From IMG/VR virus record IMGVR_UViG_3300028589_000047, positions 1 to 24,017 of that record: a stretch of 24,017 bases of DNA; one strand, 5' to 3'. Shown here in pieces: positions 7,668-15,262 of this stretch. This DNA is from a virus. Position 1 is the stretch's first letter. Each line of letters opens with the position of its first letter. Below the pieces are notes generated by a model. That model was not told the origin of the DNA, ran no database searches, and saw nothing but the letters and a program-made list of their open reading frames with translations. Position numbers and translations under genes: made by a program.

Positions 7668-7876
7668 TGCCCGCAGTGATCGCCAATCAAGGCGACACCG
7701 TCGATGCCATTTGCTGGCGCCACTACGGCCGTACAGCAGGCGTCACCGAGGCCGTGCTTGACGCCAATCCCGGGTTGGCCGACCTCGGCACGATCCTGCC
7801 TCACGGCACTCCGGTGCAGTTGCCGGAGGTGGCTCCCCAAGCAGAACAACGACAGATGGTGAATCTATGGGACTGA
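7667..7876 (+). CDS. X: Tail protein X (P2 gpX family, LysM-like)
   Basis: This is a 69-aa small tail protein with a LysM-like fold (NQGDTVDAICWRHYGRTAGV, ending in ILPHGTPVQLPE). P2 gpX is 67 aa and is needed for tail assembly. I start at the ATG at 7667, which overlaps the L stop codon in TGATG. A GTG one codon earlier (7664) is an alternative and would add one residue. About 60 bp with no firm gene separate it from the holin. Confidence 0.92.
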   Translation: MPAVIANQGDTVDAICWRHYGRTAGVTEAVLDANPGLADLGTILPHGTPVQLPEVAPQAEQRQMVNLWD

Positions 7877-7936
7877 CTCAACGCGTCCCCTCCCAGGGCA
7901 TTCACCAGCTTCCTACCCTCAACCTCGGACAGCGGA

Positions 7937-8260
7937 ATGATGCGCATGCCTGACAAACCGGACACCTGGGCCTGGCTCGCGACCTGGCTCGAACAAAACT
8001 GGTCTGCCCTCTACGCCGGCGGTTTGGCCTTTGTCATTGCGGCGCTGCGGATCATGTATGGCGGTGGCACCCTGCGCCGCGTTGCGCTGGAGGCCCCATT
8101 GTGCGGCGCCCTCGCTTTGGCTGGCAGCCATGGCCTGTCTTTGCTGGGAATTCCTGCAACAACCAGCCCGTTCTTCGGCGGCGTCATTGGGCTGCTCGGT
8201 GTTGAAGGCACCCGGGCGCTGGCCAATCAATTCTTCAAGCGCAAGGTGGACCAAGTATGA
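7937..8260 (+). CDS. Holin, lambda-type (three membrane segments)
   Basis: The 107-aa membrane protein forms inner-membrane lesions that release the endolysin and time lysis. Three hydrophobic segments can be seen: WSALYAGGLAFVIAALRIMY (about 22-41), APLCGALALAGSHGLSLL (about 53-70) and FFGGVIGLLGVEGTRAL (about 79-95). They are followed by a basic tail (FKRKVDQV). The N-terminal WAWLATWLEQNW and the central alternation match phage holins of the lambda family. MMRM offers starts at 7937, 7940 and 7946; none has a strong Shine-Dalgarno, so dual starts are possible. It overlaps the endolysin by 4 nt (ATGA). It occupies the position of P2 gene Y. Confidence 0.88.
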   Translation: MMRMPDKPDTWAWLATWLEQNWSALYAGGLAFVIAALRIMYGGGTLRRVALEAPLCGALALAGSHGLSLLGIPATTSPFFGGVIGLLGVEGTRALANQFFKRKVDQV

Positions 8261-9096
8261 CGAGCCTTCGCCATGGCGATCGCAGCCAGGATGTTCGCGT
8301 GCTGCAGCAGCGCCTCAATCTGGCCGGCGCCTCCCTGTTCGTGGACGGCTTGTTTGGTGATGCCACCGAGACTGCGGTGCGCGCCTATCAATCCAAGGTG
8401 GGGTTGGTCGCTGACGGTATCGCCGGCTCCAAAACCCTCGCCGCGCTGACCGGCACTGACTGCTCCGCGCTTCTGCGCCATGCCACGCTGACGGCGGCGA
8501 CGGTGCGCCTGGGCGTCGAACTGGCGGCCATCCTCGCCGTGAACGAAGTGGAGAGCCTGGGCGCGGGTTTCCTCGACAACGGCAAGCCCAAGATTCTCTA
8601 TGAGCGGCACATCATGTACCGCCGACTCGCCCATCCCCGCACACCAGAAGACGACGTGATTGCGCTACAGGCCCACGCCGATGACTTGGCCACCAGTCAA
8701 CCCAACCTGGTCAACCCGCGTGCTGGGGGATATGCCGGCGGTACAGCAGAACACCAGCGCTTGGCCCACGCCCGGCTCATCGATGACACCTGCGCACTGG
8801 AGTCCGCCAGTTGGGGCGCCTTTCAGATCATGGGCTATCACGCGGTACGCCTGGGCTATTCCAGTGTGCAGGACTTTGCCGCCCGCATGGCCAAGGACGA
8901 AAACGAGCAGTTCGAAGCCTTCGTGCGCTTCCTCGAGGCCGATCCGGCACTGCTGAAGGCGCTCAAGGCAAAAAAATGGACTGTGTTTGCCAAGGGCTAC
9001 AACGGCTCCGATTACCAACGCAATCTCTACGACATCAAGCTGGAGCGCGCCTATAAACGGCACGCCACCGGCTGTCCTGTACCGGAGGCCGCATGA
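8257..9096 (+). CDS. Endolysin: peptidoglycan-binding domain plus N-acetylmuramidase
   Basis: The 279-aa cell-wall hydrolase has an N-terminal peptidoglycan-binding (PGBD-1) repeat at about 5-65 (DVRVLQQRLNLAG, FGDATETAVRAYQ, LVADGIAGSKTLAAL). A muramidase domain (DUF3380/PF11860 type) follows at about 85-265. Within it, AVNEVESLGAGFLDNGKPK and ILYERH carry the conserved glutamates, and ASWGAFQIMGYH is a family signature. It should cleave the glycan strands of peptidoglycan once the holin opens the membrane. No signal peptide is seen, so it depends on the holin. It replaces the P2 endolysin K, which is a different domain type. Confidence 0.94.
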   Translation: MTSLRHGDRSQDVRVLQQRLNLAGASLFVDGLFGDATETAVRAYQSKVGLVADGIAGSKTLAALTGTDCSALLRHATLTAATVRLGVELAAILAVNEVESLGAGFLDNGKPKILYERHIMYRRLAHPRTPEDDVIALQAHADDLATSQPNLVNPRAGGYAGGTAEHQRLAHARLIDDTCALESASWGAFQIMGYHAVRLGYSSVQDFAARMAKDENEQFEAFVRFLEADPALLKALKAKKWTVFAKGYNGSDYQRNLYDIKLERAYKRHATGCPVPEAA

Positions 9097-9299
9097 TCGA
9101 TATCGACGCAGTGAAACGCTTGAACGTACAGGACGGCGATCTGCTGGTGGTGCCACCGGACAGCGATCAGCACGACATGGAACTGCTGATCAATGCGCTT
9201 TACGTCCTAATGCCAGGCCGCAAAGTCATAATCATTCGCGGCCCGGTGCAGCAGCTGGATGTCGGCGAGATGAACAAGCTCGGCTGGTACCGCGCATGA
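9093..9299 (+). CDS. 68-aa protein of unknown function in the lysis cassette
   Basis: I do not recognise a named domain. The protein begins MIDIDAVKRLNVQDGDLLVV and has an aliphatic core (MELLINALYVLMPGRKVIII), but the charge pattern gives no membrane segment or signal peptide. Its ATG overlaps the endolysin stop and its TGA overlaps the LysB start (both ATGA), so it is translationally coupled between two lysis genes. Coupling and position suggest a lysis-timing or accessory role, as for P2 lysA, but there is no visible homology to support that. Confidence 0.85.
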   Translation: MIDIDAVKRLNVQDGDLLVVPPDSDQHDMELLINALYVLMPGRKVIIIRGPVQQLDVGEMNKLGWYRA

Positions 9300-9739
9300 G
9301 CACGCTACGCCAGGCGCTGTATGGCTTCGCACTGCTTGGCGCTCTGGCGTTGCTGATTTGGAACCAGGAACAGCGGATAACCATCGCCAACAAGAACACC
9401 GAGCTGACAGAGAAAGAAGTCACGGCTGCCCGTGACGAGGCTGGTCGCAATCTGGCTACCGCGAATACTCTGCGCAACACGCTGCAACAGGAGCGCGATA
9501 CGCAGGCCAGACTGCGCACGCAGCAGGATCAACTGCGCCAGGGCCTGGCCAACCGCGAACGAACGATCGAGGCATTGAAACGTGAAAACACCGAACTACG
9601 TGATTGGGCTGACCAGCCTCTGCCTGATGCTGCTCGCCGGCTGCGCGAGCGCCCCGCACTCACCGGCGCCGACGCTTATCGTCAGTGGTTGTCCGGCCGT
9701 GGTGCCGTGCCACCTGCCGGCAACCGGACCGGAAAATAA
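9296..9739 (+). CDS. lysB: Inner-membrane spanin subunit (LysB/Rz-like)
   Basis: The 147-aa protein has one N-terminal transmembrane helix (about 6-22, LYGFALLGALALLIW) followed by a long charged coiled coil (about 25-100). This is the classic i-spanin layout, with the C-terminus in the periplasm. It pairs with the LysC lipoprotein to bring inner and outer membranes together in the last step of Gram-negative lysis. The ATG at 9296 overlaps the previous stop codon (ATGA). An upstream in-frame extension back to 8987 only shadows the endolysin gene. The LysC gene begins inside it in the +1 frame. Confidence 0.92.
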   Translation: MSTLRQALYGFALLGALALLIWNQEQRITIANKNTELTEKEVTAARDEAGRNLATANTLRNTLQQERDTQARLRTQQDQLRQGLANRERTIEALKRENTELRDWADQPLPDAARRLRERPALTGADAYRQWLSGRGAVPPAGNRTGK

Positions 9740-9848
9740 CGGCGCATTGCTCACTGACCAGGACCGCGCCGAGGCCGCTTGGGCAGACTGCGCCGCCCAG
9801 GTCGATACGGTTTACCAACACCAGGTGCAACATGAACAAGCCCGATAG
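9582..9848 (+). CDS. lysC: Outer-membrane spanin lipoprotein (LysC/Rz1-like), partly nested in lysB
   Basis: This 88-aa lipoprotein has a hydrophobic signal (YVIGLTSLCLMLLAGC) and a lipobox LAGC, giving Cys21 as the lipidated residue. The mature part of about 68 aa starts Ser/Ala/Pro-rich. It begins within lysB in the +1 frame and runs past its end, as in P2 lysB/lysC and lambda Rz/Rz1. The start is GTG at 9582, with GAGG at 9569-9572 nine nt upstream; a second in-frame GTG at 9600 is less likely. The last 17 nt overlap gene R. Confidence 0.9.
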   Translation: MKTPNYVIGLTSLCLMLLAGCASAPHSPAPTLIVSGCPAVVPCHLPATGPENNGALLTDQDRAEAAWADCAAQVDTVYQHQVQHEQAR

Positions 9849-10368
9849 TCTCCGCGCCCATCTGCTGGCCGCCATACCCGAACTCAAGCACAACCCCGAC
9901 CGCCTGTTGATCTTCATCGACAACGGCAAGATCCGCTGCACCGGGGCTGCCGGCCTTTCCTTCGAATATGCCTACGACCTGCAGATCATCCTGACCGACT
10001 TCGCCGGTCATCCCGACAGCGTGATGCTGCCACTGCTGGGCTGGCTGCGCGTGAACCAGTCAGAGCTGCTGGTCAACCTGGACAAGTCCGCCGACGGCAT
10101 CAAGTTTGAAGCCGATGTCATCGACCACAGCAAGGTCGACATGAGCCTGACCTTGCCCTTGACCGAGCGCGTCATCGTAAAGAAACAGGACGACGGCACC
10201 TTCACCGTCAAACATGCGGCCGAGCCGCAGTACACGCCCTACGAGCAGATCGAAGGCCCGATCCAGGTGTTTGCCGACGGCGTACTCCTCGCCGAATGGC
10301 AGTCGCCACAACCGACCGATGCCATGGCGTTGGTCAGCCCGCATCCGCAGCGCCCCGCCCATGAGTGA
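9832..10368 (+). CDS. R: Tail completion protein R (P2 gpR family)
   Basis: The 178-aa protein begins MNKPDSLRAHLLAAIPELKHNPDRLLIFIDNG, the typical P2 gpR start. Other family marks are CTGAAGLSFEYAYDLQIILTDF and the PLLGWLRVNQSELL block. gpR helps finish the tail end that joins the head. The ATG at 9832 lies inside the lysC 3' end. A longer frame back to 9685 only shadows lysC. The 3' end overlaps S by 8 nt. Confidence 0.93.
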   Translation: MNKPDSLRAHLLAAIPELKHNPDRLLIFIDNGKIRCTGAAGLSFEYAYDLQIILTDFAGHPDSVMLPLLGWLRVNQSELLVNLDKSADGIKFEADVIDHSKVDMSLTLPLTERVIVKKQDDGTFTVKHAAEPQYTPYEQIEGPIQVFADGVLLAEWQSPQPTDAMALVSPHPQRPAHE

Positions 10369-10816
10369 CCTGCAAGCCCTGGAGGACTGGGCCGGCCTAC
10401 TGCTGCACCGTATCGAGCCGTCAGCCCGCACGTCCTTGGCCAGGACCATTGCGCAACAGCTGCGCCGCAGTCAGCAGCAACGCGTCACAGCACAGCACAA
10501 CCCGGACGGCAGCCAGTACGCCCCGCGAAAGCAGCGTGACCTACGCGGCAAACAAGGCCGCATCCAGCGCAAACTGAAAATGTTCCGCAAGCTGCGCACC
10601 GCGAGTTACCTGAAGGCCCGGGGCGACAGCAACCTGGTCAGCGTCGGTTTCACCGGGCGAATTGCCCGCATCGCCCGCGTCCACCAGTACGGTCTGAAGG
10701 ACCGCGCCGAACGGGGCGCCAAGGATGTGCGCTACGACCAGCGGGAAGTGCTGGGCTTCACCGATGCCGATCTTGAATTGATCCGCGACACCCTGCTGGC
10801 CCACCTCACCCTGTAA
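10361..10816 (+). CDS. S: Virion morphogenesis / tail completion protein S (P2 gpS family)
   Basis: The 151-aa basic protein has LEDWAGLLLHRIEPSARTSL at its start, QQQRVTAQHNPDGSQYAPRK, and VGFTGRIARIARVHQYGLKD, all hallmarks of the phage virion morphogenesis (gpS/G) family. It acts with R at the head-proximal tail end. The ATG at 10361 overlaps the R stop by 8 nt. Its TAA stop lies within the left arm of the second TGTA-N11-TACA dyad, which closes this transcription block. Confidence 0.93.
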   Translation: MSDLQALEDWAGLLLHRIEPSARTSLARTIAQQLRRSQQQRVTAQHNPDGSQYAPRKQRDLRGKQGRIQRKLKMFRKLRTASYLKARGDSNLVSVGFTGRIARIARVHQYGLKDRAERGAKDVRYDQREVLGFTDADLELIRDTLLAHLTL

Positions 10817-10830
10817 CCACCCTCGCTACA
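10812..10830. promoter_or_regulatory. Dyad TGTA-N11-TACA upstream of the baseplate operon; candidate late-activator site 2
   Basis: TGTA is at 10812-10815 and TACA at 10827-10830, overlapping the S stop codon and 48 bp before the V start. The following GC-rich stretch includes GCTCGCGTGCGCG, similar to the sequence after site 1. If the dyad centre lies at -55 as in P2, transcription would start almost at the V start codon. That is tight, so the promoter geometry may differ from P2. Confidence 0.55.
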
Positions 10831-10877
10831 AGTTCTCCCGGCTGCGCTCGCGTGCGCGTGGCGCCACCATCGGCGGC

Positions 10878-11450
10878 ATGACCAATATCGCCGCCCTCTC
10901 CCGCCTGCTGGAAAACCTCATCCGCTACGGCACCGTTGCCGAAGTCCAGATGCAGCCGCCGCGCGTGCGCGTAAAAACCGGGGAACTGCTCACCGGCTGG
11001 CTGCCATGGATCGCCCTGCGCGCTGGCCTGGACAAGGACTGGGACCCACCCACCGAAAACGAGCAGGCCATTCTGTTCAGCCCCTCCGGACAACTCGGCA
11101 ACGGCGTGGCTCTGACTGGCGTTTTCAGTGACGAGCATGCAGCCAACGGTGACCGTGCCGGCCTGCACCGCCGCACCTACCGCGACGGCGCCGTCATCGA
11201 ATACGACAGCGTTGCCCATCACCTGCGCGCAGTCCTGCCCGAAGCCGGCACCACTGAGCTGATCAGTCAGGGTGGCATTCACATCGTCGGCCCAATCACC
11301 CATGAGGGCGACTACACCCAGACCGGCAATCAAAACGTCACCGGAAAGGTCACCGTCTCGGTAGATGTCGTCGCAGCCGGCATCAGCCTGGTCAAACACC
11401 TGCACGGCGGAGTGATGTCCGGCGGCGGCAAAACGGGACAACCGGAATGA
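10878..11450 (+). CDS. V: Baseplate spike protein V (P2 gpV family)
   Basis: The 190-aa protein forms the trimeric membrane-piercing spike at the tail tip. An OB-fold-like N-terminal part (about 15-90; VAEVQMQPPRVRVKTGELLTG, then LPWIALRAG) is followed by YRDGAVIEYD and a repetitive beta-helix part with regular glycines and valines. Near the C-terminus, H174 and H176 in KHLHGGV form the HxH motif that binds iron at the spike apex in P2 gpV. The start codon has no good Shine-Dalgarno. It opens the V-W-J-I-H block and overlaps W by 4 nt. Confidence 0.94.
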   Translation: MTNIAALSRLLENLIRYGTVAEVQMQPPRVRVKTGELLTGWLPWIALRAGLDKDWDPPTENEQAILFSPSGQLGNGVALTGVFSDEHAANGDRAGLHRRTYRDGAVIEYDSVAHHLRAVLPEAGTTELISQGGIHIVGPITHEGDYTQTGNQNVTGKVTVSVDVVAAGISLVKHLHGGVMSGGGKTGQPE

Positions 11451-11791
11451 ACAGAGACACCGGCGGCGCCATCAATGACCAGGACAACATCATTCAGTCC
11501 ATTGCCGACATCCTGACCACGCGCATTGGCACCCGGGTGATGCGCCGCGAGTACGGCAGTTTGTTGCCCGAGCTGGTGGACCATCCCTTCAACGATGCCA
11601 CGCGCCTGCGCGTGTATGCCGCTACTGCAATGGCCTTGATGCGCTGGGAACCGCGGATCAGCCTCAGCCGCGTGCAGTTCAGCGGCGTCAGCCTGCAGGG
11701 GCAGGTCGTATTGGAACTGGAAGGCATCGAAGTCGACAGCAACAAGCAACACAACCTGAGTATTCCGCTGCAACTGGGGGCTAGCGTATGA
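11447..11791 (+). CDS. W: Baseplate wedge protein W (GPW/gp25 family)
   Basis: The 114-aa protein carries the gp25-like signature (ADILTTRIGTRVMRREYGSL followed by LPELVDHPFN). It is a lysozyme-like-fold baseplate wedge component that nucleates sheath assembly, as in T4 gp25 and type VI secretion TssE. The EYGS motif is present. It overlaps V and J by 4 nt each. Confidence 0.95.
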   Translation: MNRDTGGAINDQDNIIQSIADILTTRIGTRVMRREYGSLLPELVDHPFNDATRLRVYAATAMALMRWEPRISLSRVQFSGVSLQGQVVLELEGIEVDSNKQHNLSIPLQLGASV

Positions 11792-12699
11792 ACACCTTTG
11801 TCCCGATCGACCTCAGTCAGCTCCCTGCGCCTCAAATCGTTGAGCAGATTGACTTCGAGCTGATCTTGGCCGAGCGCAAGGCCTATGCCATCAGCCTTTG
11901 GCCGGTTGAAGAACAAGCGAAAATCGCCGCCCGCTTAGAGCTGGAGTCCGAGCCACTGACCAAGCTGCTCCAAGAAAATGCCTACCGCGAAACTATCTGG
12001 CGCCAGCGCGTCAACGAAGGTGCTGTAGCCAACATGCTCGCCCTCGCCCAGGGTGCCGATCTGGAGAACTTGGCCGCCAACTACAATGTCGAGCGCCTGC
12101 TGGTCCAGGCTGGCAATCCTTTGGCCGTGCCACCGGTTCCCGAAATTCTGGAGAGCGACGACAGCTTGCGCGAACGTGCGCAGATGGCGTTCGAGGGCCT
12201 CAGCACCGCCGGCCCACGCAACAGCTACATCTTTCACGCCCGCGCTGCCGATGGCCGTGTGGCCGATGCCACGGCGGAGAGTCCAAGCCCTGCCGTGGTG
12301 GTGGTCACGGTGCAATCCCTGTTGGGCAATGGCAGCGCCGATGCGGCCTTGCTCGACATCGTCGAAGCCTACCTCAGCGACGAAGATCGCCGACCGGTGG
12401 CGGATCGCCTGACCGTGCAGAGTGCGGCCGTCCTGCCGTACCAGGTCAATGCCCGCTTGTACCTGAAAACCAATGGTCCCGAGTCCGAGCCGATCCTGTC
12501 CGCCGCCAACCAGCGCCTGCAGGCTTATGTGAATCAACGCCGCCGACTGGCCATGGAAGTGTCCGAGTCAGGCGTCCACGCCGCACTGCACGTCGAGGGG
12601 GTGCGCAAGGTCGAGCTGGACGGCTGGATCGATATCACCGCCACGCCTTACCAGGCTCCGTATTGCACCGAGATTACCCTCACGCAGGGGGTTGAATAA
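11788..12699 (+). CDS. J: Baseplate wedge protein J (P2 gpJ family)
   Basis: The 303-aa protein has the Baseplate_J layout: N-terminal helices (TFVPIDLSQLPAPQIVEQID), the conserved LALAQGADLENLAANYNVERL, then RAQMAFEGLSTAGPRNSYIF and HARAADGRVADATAESPSPA. Its beta-rich C-terminal half carries VRKVELDGWIDI. It forms the baseplate rim with I and W. It overlaps W by 4 nt, and its stop shares one base with the I start (TAATG). Confidence 0.95.
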   Translation: MNTFVPIDLSQLPAPQIVEQIDFELILAERKAYAISLWPVEEQAKIAARLELESEPLTKLLQENAYRETIWRQRVNEGAVANMLALAQGADLENLAANYNVERLLVQAGNPLAVPPVPEILESDDSLRERAQMAFEGLSTAGPRNSYIFHARAADGRVADATAESPSPAVVVVTVQSLLGNGSADAALLDIVEAYLSDEDRRPVADRLTVQSAAVLPYQVNARLYLKTNGPESEPILSAANQRLQAYVNQRRRLAMEVSESGVHAALHVEGVRKVELDGWIDITATPYQAPYCTEITLTQGVE

Positions 12700-13316
12700 T
12701 GGGCGCCGTGTCGTTGTTGCCGCGCAAGGCCAGCCAGCTGGAACACTTGGCGGCCGAGGCGCTCGCGCAGATTGAGCGCACGCCCATTCCGCTGCGCCTG
12801 CTGTGGAACCCCATGCAATGTCCGGTGGAGTTTCTGCCGTATCTGGCCTGGGCCTTTTCCGTGGATCGCTGGGACAGCAAGTGGACCGAAGCCACCAAGC
12901 GTGCCGCCATTCGTGCGTCGTATTATATCCACTCGCACAAAGGCACCATCGGTGCCCTGCGCCGCGTCGTCGAGCCATTGGGTTATCTGATCGAAGTGTT
13001 GGAGTGGTGGCAGACGGTCCCCGAAGGGGTGCCTGGCACCTTCGCCTTGAAGGTCGGGGTGCTGGAAACCGGCATCACCGATGAGATGTACCAGGAGCTG
13101 ACGTTCCTCATCGATGACGCCAAACCCCGCAGTCGGCACATGACAGGCCTGGCCATCAGCCTCGAAACGACCGGGCGCCTGTACATGGGCGCCGCGATCT
13201 ACGAGGGCGACGAAATCACCGTCTATCCGCCCACTCAGCGCGACATCGAAGTCACCGGCGTCATTGGCCGGGGCGGCCGCGACCACACCATCGACACCCT
13301 GGATGTATTCCCATGA
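12699..13316 (+). CDS. I: Baseplate protein I (P2 gpI family)
   Basis: The 205-aa tail protein I has the family core LRLLWNPMQCPVEFLPYLAW followed by AFSVDRWDSKW and SHKGTIGALRRVVEPLGY. In P2 it connects the baseplate wedge to the tail fibre. Downstream parts (ETTGRLYMGAAIYEGDEITV) resemble the fibre-docking end. It overlaps H by 4 nt. Confidence 0.94.
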   Translation: MGAVSLLPRKASQLEHLAAEALAQIERTPIPLRLLWNPMQCPVEFLPYLAWAFSVDRWDSKWTEATKRAAIRASYYIHSHKGTIGALRRVVEPLGYLIEVLEWWQTVPEGVPGTFALKVGVLETGITDEMYQELTFLIDDAKPRSRHMTGLAISLETTGRLYMGAAIYEGDEITVYPPTQRDIEVTGVIGRGGRDHTIDTLDVFP

Positions 13317-15262
13317 TCGACCAGACCTCTCAGTTTTTCGCCATCCTGACCAACATCGGCACCGCCAAGCAGGCCAACGCCGATGCCCTGGGCATCGCCT
13401 GGAACATCACCCAGATGGGCGTCGGCGATGCCAATGGAACGGACCCCATTCCGTCAGCAGCGCAGACCGCCCTGATTCACGAGCGTCGTCGTGCCCCGCT
13501 CAATCAGCTCAAGGTCGACCCCACCAACAGCGCAATCATCATTGCCGAGCAAGTCATCCCTGAAGACGTGGGGGGCTGGTGGATTCGTGAAATCGGTCTG
13601 TATGACGCTGACGGCGACCTGGTCGCCATCGCCAACTGCGCTCCGTCGTTCAAGCCACTGCTGGCACAAGGTTCTGGCCGCACGCAGGTCGTGCGGATGA
13701 ACTTGATCGTCAGCAATTCCAGCAACGTTGAATTGAAGATCGATCCCAGTGTGGTGCTGGCCACCCGCGCCTACGTCGACGCGAAAGTCCTGGATGAACT
13801 GAACAAGCTCGACAACAAGCAATCGGTGTTGGCGGCGACCACGGCCAACATCGCGCTGGCCGGTCTTCAGACGATCGACGGCGTGGGGGTGCCGGCGGGC
13901 GCGCGGGTGCTGGTGAAAAACCAAACCGTGCCTAAAGACAATGGTATTTACCTGGCAGCGGCGGCGGTCTGGACCCGGGCACCGGATGCCGACATCAATG
14001 CTGAGGTGACGTCGGCGCTGTTGACGTCGGTCGAACAAGGCACCACCCAAGCCGACACCCGTTGGCAGTTGATCACTGATGGTTTGATTGTCCTGGGCTC
14101 CACGGCGCTGACGTTCCAGAACGTGACGACCGGTTTTGCCCCGATCATCGCCCCGGCGCTGGTCAACCCCACGGGGAACACACCGCCACAATTCGACGCT
14201 TCGCTACGGCTGGTCACCTCCGCGTTCTTGAAACGCATGGGGCTTGAATACGGCGACTACACCAACTACTCGGCGTCGGCGGTCTTGACCTTCTCGGACA
14301 TCGGCAAAGTAGCGGCCTTTGCGGGTGGAGGGGCGATGGTGGCGACGCTGCCGGTGGGCGGTGGCACCATTCCACGCGGCGCGACCGTAGGCGTTCTCTG
14401 TGGTCTGGGCTCGCTGACTGTCACCTGTGACCCGTCGGAGCAGATCGACGCAATCAACTTCGTCGGTAACATTTCGCTGGCCCTGGGGGACACCGCCGAG
14501 TTTGTCCGCATTGGTAACTTGTGGCGTTTGATCGGCGGCACGGCCGCGCTCAAATACGCCGGCATCATGTCCGGGCCGAACTGGACTACGCCGGCGCAGT
14601 TCTCCAACGACAAATCCTTCCCTACCACCGAATACGTGCGGCGCCAGGGCCTGCAATATTCCAGTTACCTTGCGGTCACGGCCAGCACCCAGTTGACGTT
14701 GAACGAAGTGGGTGGGCTGACCAGTTTTTCCAGCGCTTCGCCGCTGGGCTGTACGCTTCCAGCGACCAGTACCATCCCCGCAACGGCGGCGGCGATTATC
14801 ACCGTCGCGAATGCCGGGGCGGGTTTGGTCACGGTGGTGCCTGGAGCGGGCGATACGCTCAACACGCTGAGCGGCGTGGTCGGCAACATCGTGCTCGGGC
14901 TGGGCGACACCGCCGAACTTCTCCGCCTCGGTGGCCAGTGGCGCCTAATCGGCGGCACGGTCGCGACGCGTTATTCCGCCATGTTCGCCGGGTCTAACGC
15001 GGTCAGCGGTTATCAGAAACTGCCCAACGGGCAGCAAGAGTGCCGGGGCACATTCACCTCCAACGTCACCCCAGGTGCAGCGATGCCGGTGACCTTCCCC
15101 CAAGGTTTCGGGCGAGTGGATGAAGTCATTGTGACGGCGATGAATGCCTCGACCACCACCACGTCGGCATGGGCTGATTCCCCGACTCCCTCAGGCTTTA
15201 ACGGACGCTGCAACATTGGCGGGGTGGTCTGTCACTACATTGCAAAAGGAACCTCGCTATGA
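13313..15262 (+). CDS. H: Tail fibre protein (P2 gpH-like), receptor-binding
   Basis: The 649-aa fibre shows modules. Residues 1-145 are the conserved phage tail-collar baseplate-attachment domain (MIDQTSQFFAILTNIGTAKQ, then GGWWIREIGLYDADGDLVAI). About 146-275 is a module common in fibres (LQTIDGVGVPAGARVLVKNQ, NGIYLAAAAVWTRAPDAD). Two related repeats of about 120 residues lie at 303-421 and 439-560, each ending WRLIGGT. A C-terminal tip at about 565-649 (GYQKLPNGQQECRGTFTS, then VTFPQGFG) resembles gp53-like receptor-binding ends. It should recognise the host surface, probably LPS or another envelope structure. It overlaps the assembly gene by 4 nt. Only the N-terminal third is P2-like; the rest is host-range-variable material. 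Confidence 0.9.
   Translation: MIDQTSQFFAILTNIGTAKQANADALGIAWNITQMGVGDANGTDPIPSAAQTALIHERRRAPLNQLKVDPTNSAIIIAEQVIPEDVGGWWIREIGLYDADGDLVAIANCAPSFKPLLAQGSGRTQVVRMNLIVSNSSNVELKIDPSVVLATRAYVDAKVLDELNKLDNKQSVLAATTANIALAGLQTIDGVGVPAGARVLVKNQTVPKDNGIYLAAAAVWTRAPDADINAEVTSALLTSVEQGTTQADTRWQLITDGLIVLGSTALTFQNVTTGFAPIIAPALVNPTGNTPPQFDASLRLVTSAFLKRMGLEYGDYTNYSASAVLTFSDIGKVAAFAGGGAMVATLPVGGGTIPRGATVGVLCGLGSLTVTCDPSEQIDAINFVGNISLALGDTAEFVRIGNLWRLIGGTAALKYAGIMSGPNWTTPAQFSNDKSFPTTEYVRRQGLQYSSYLAVTASTQLTLNEVGGLTSFSSASPLGCTLPATSTIPATAAAIITVANAGAGLVTVVPGAGDTLNTLSGVVGNIVLGLGDTAELLRLGGQWRLIGGTVATRYSAMFAGSNAVSGYQKLPNGQQECRGTFTSNVTPGAAMPVTFPQGFGRVDEVIVTAMNASTTTTSAWADSPTPSGFNGRCNIGGVVCHYIAKGTSL
14219..14575 (+). 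repeat. Tail fibre internal repeat, copy 1
   Basis: This encodes fibre residues 303-421. It aligns with residues 439-560 through matching landmarks: LKRMGLEYGDY versus VRRQGLQYSSY, VGNISLALGDTAEFVRIG versus VGNIVLGLGDTAELLRLG, and WRLIGGTAALKY versus WRLIGGTVATRY. The copies are clearly diverged, so the duplication is old. Confidence 0.75.
14627..14992 (+). repeat. Tail fibre internal repeat, copy 2
   Basis: This encodes fibre residues 439-560, the second copy of the module described at 14219. It lies directly before the C-terminal tip domain. Confidence 0.75.

Noticed and set aside
7867-7953. 28-codon frame between X and the holin
   Set aside because: It has no ribosome-binding site and no family, and overlaps both neighbours; too short to support.
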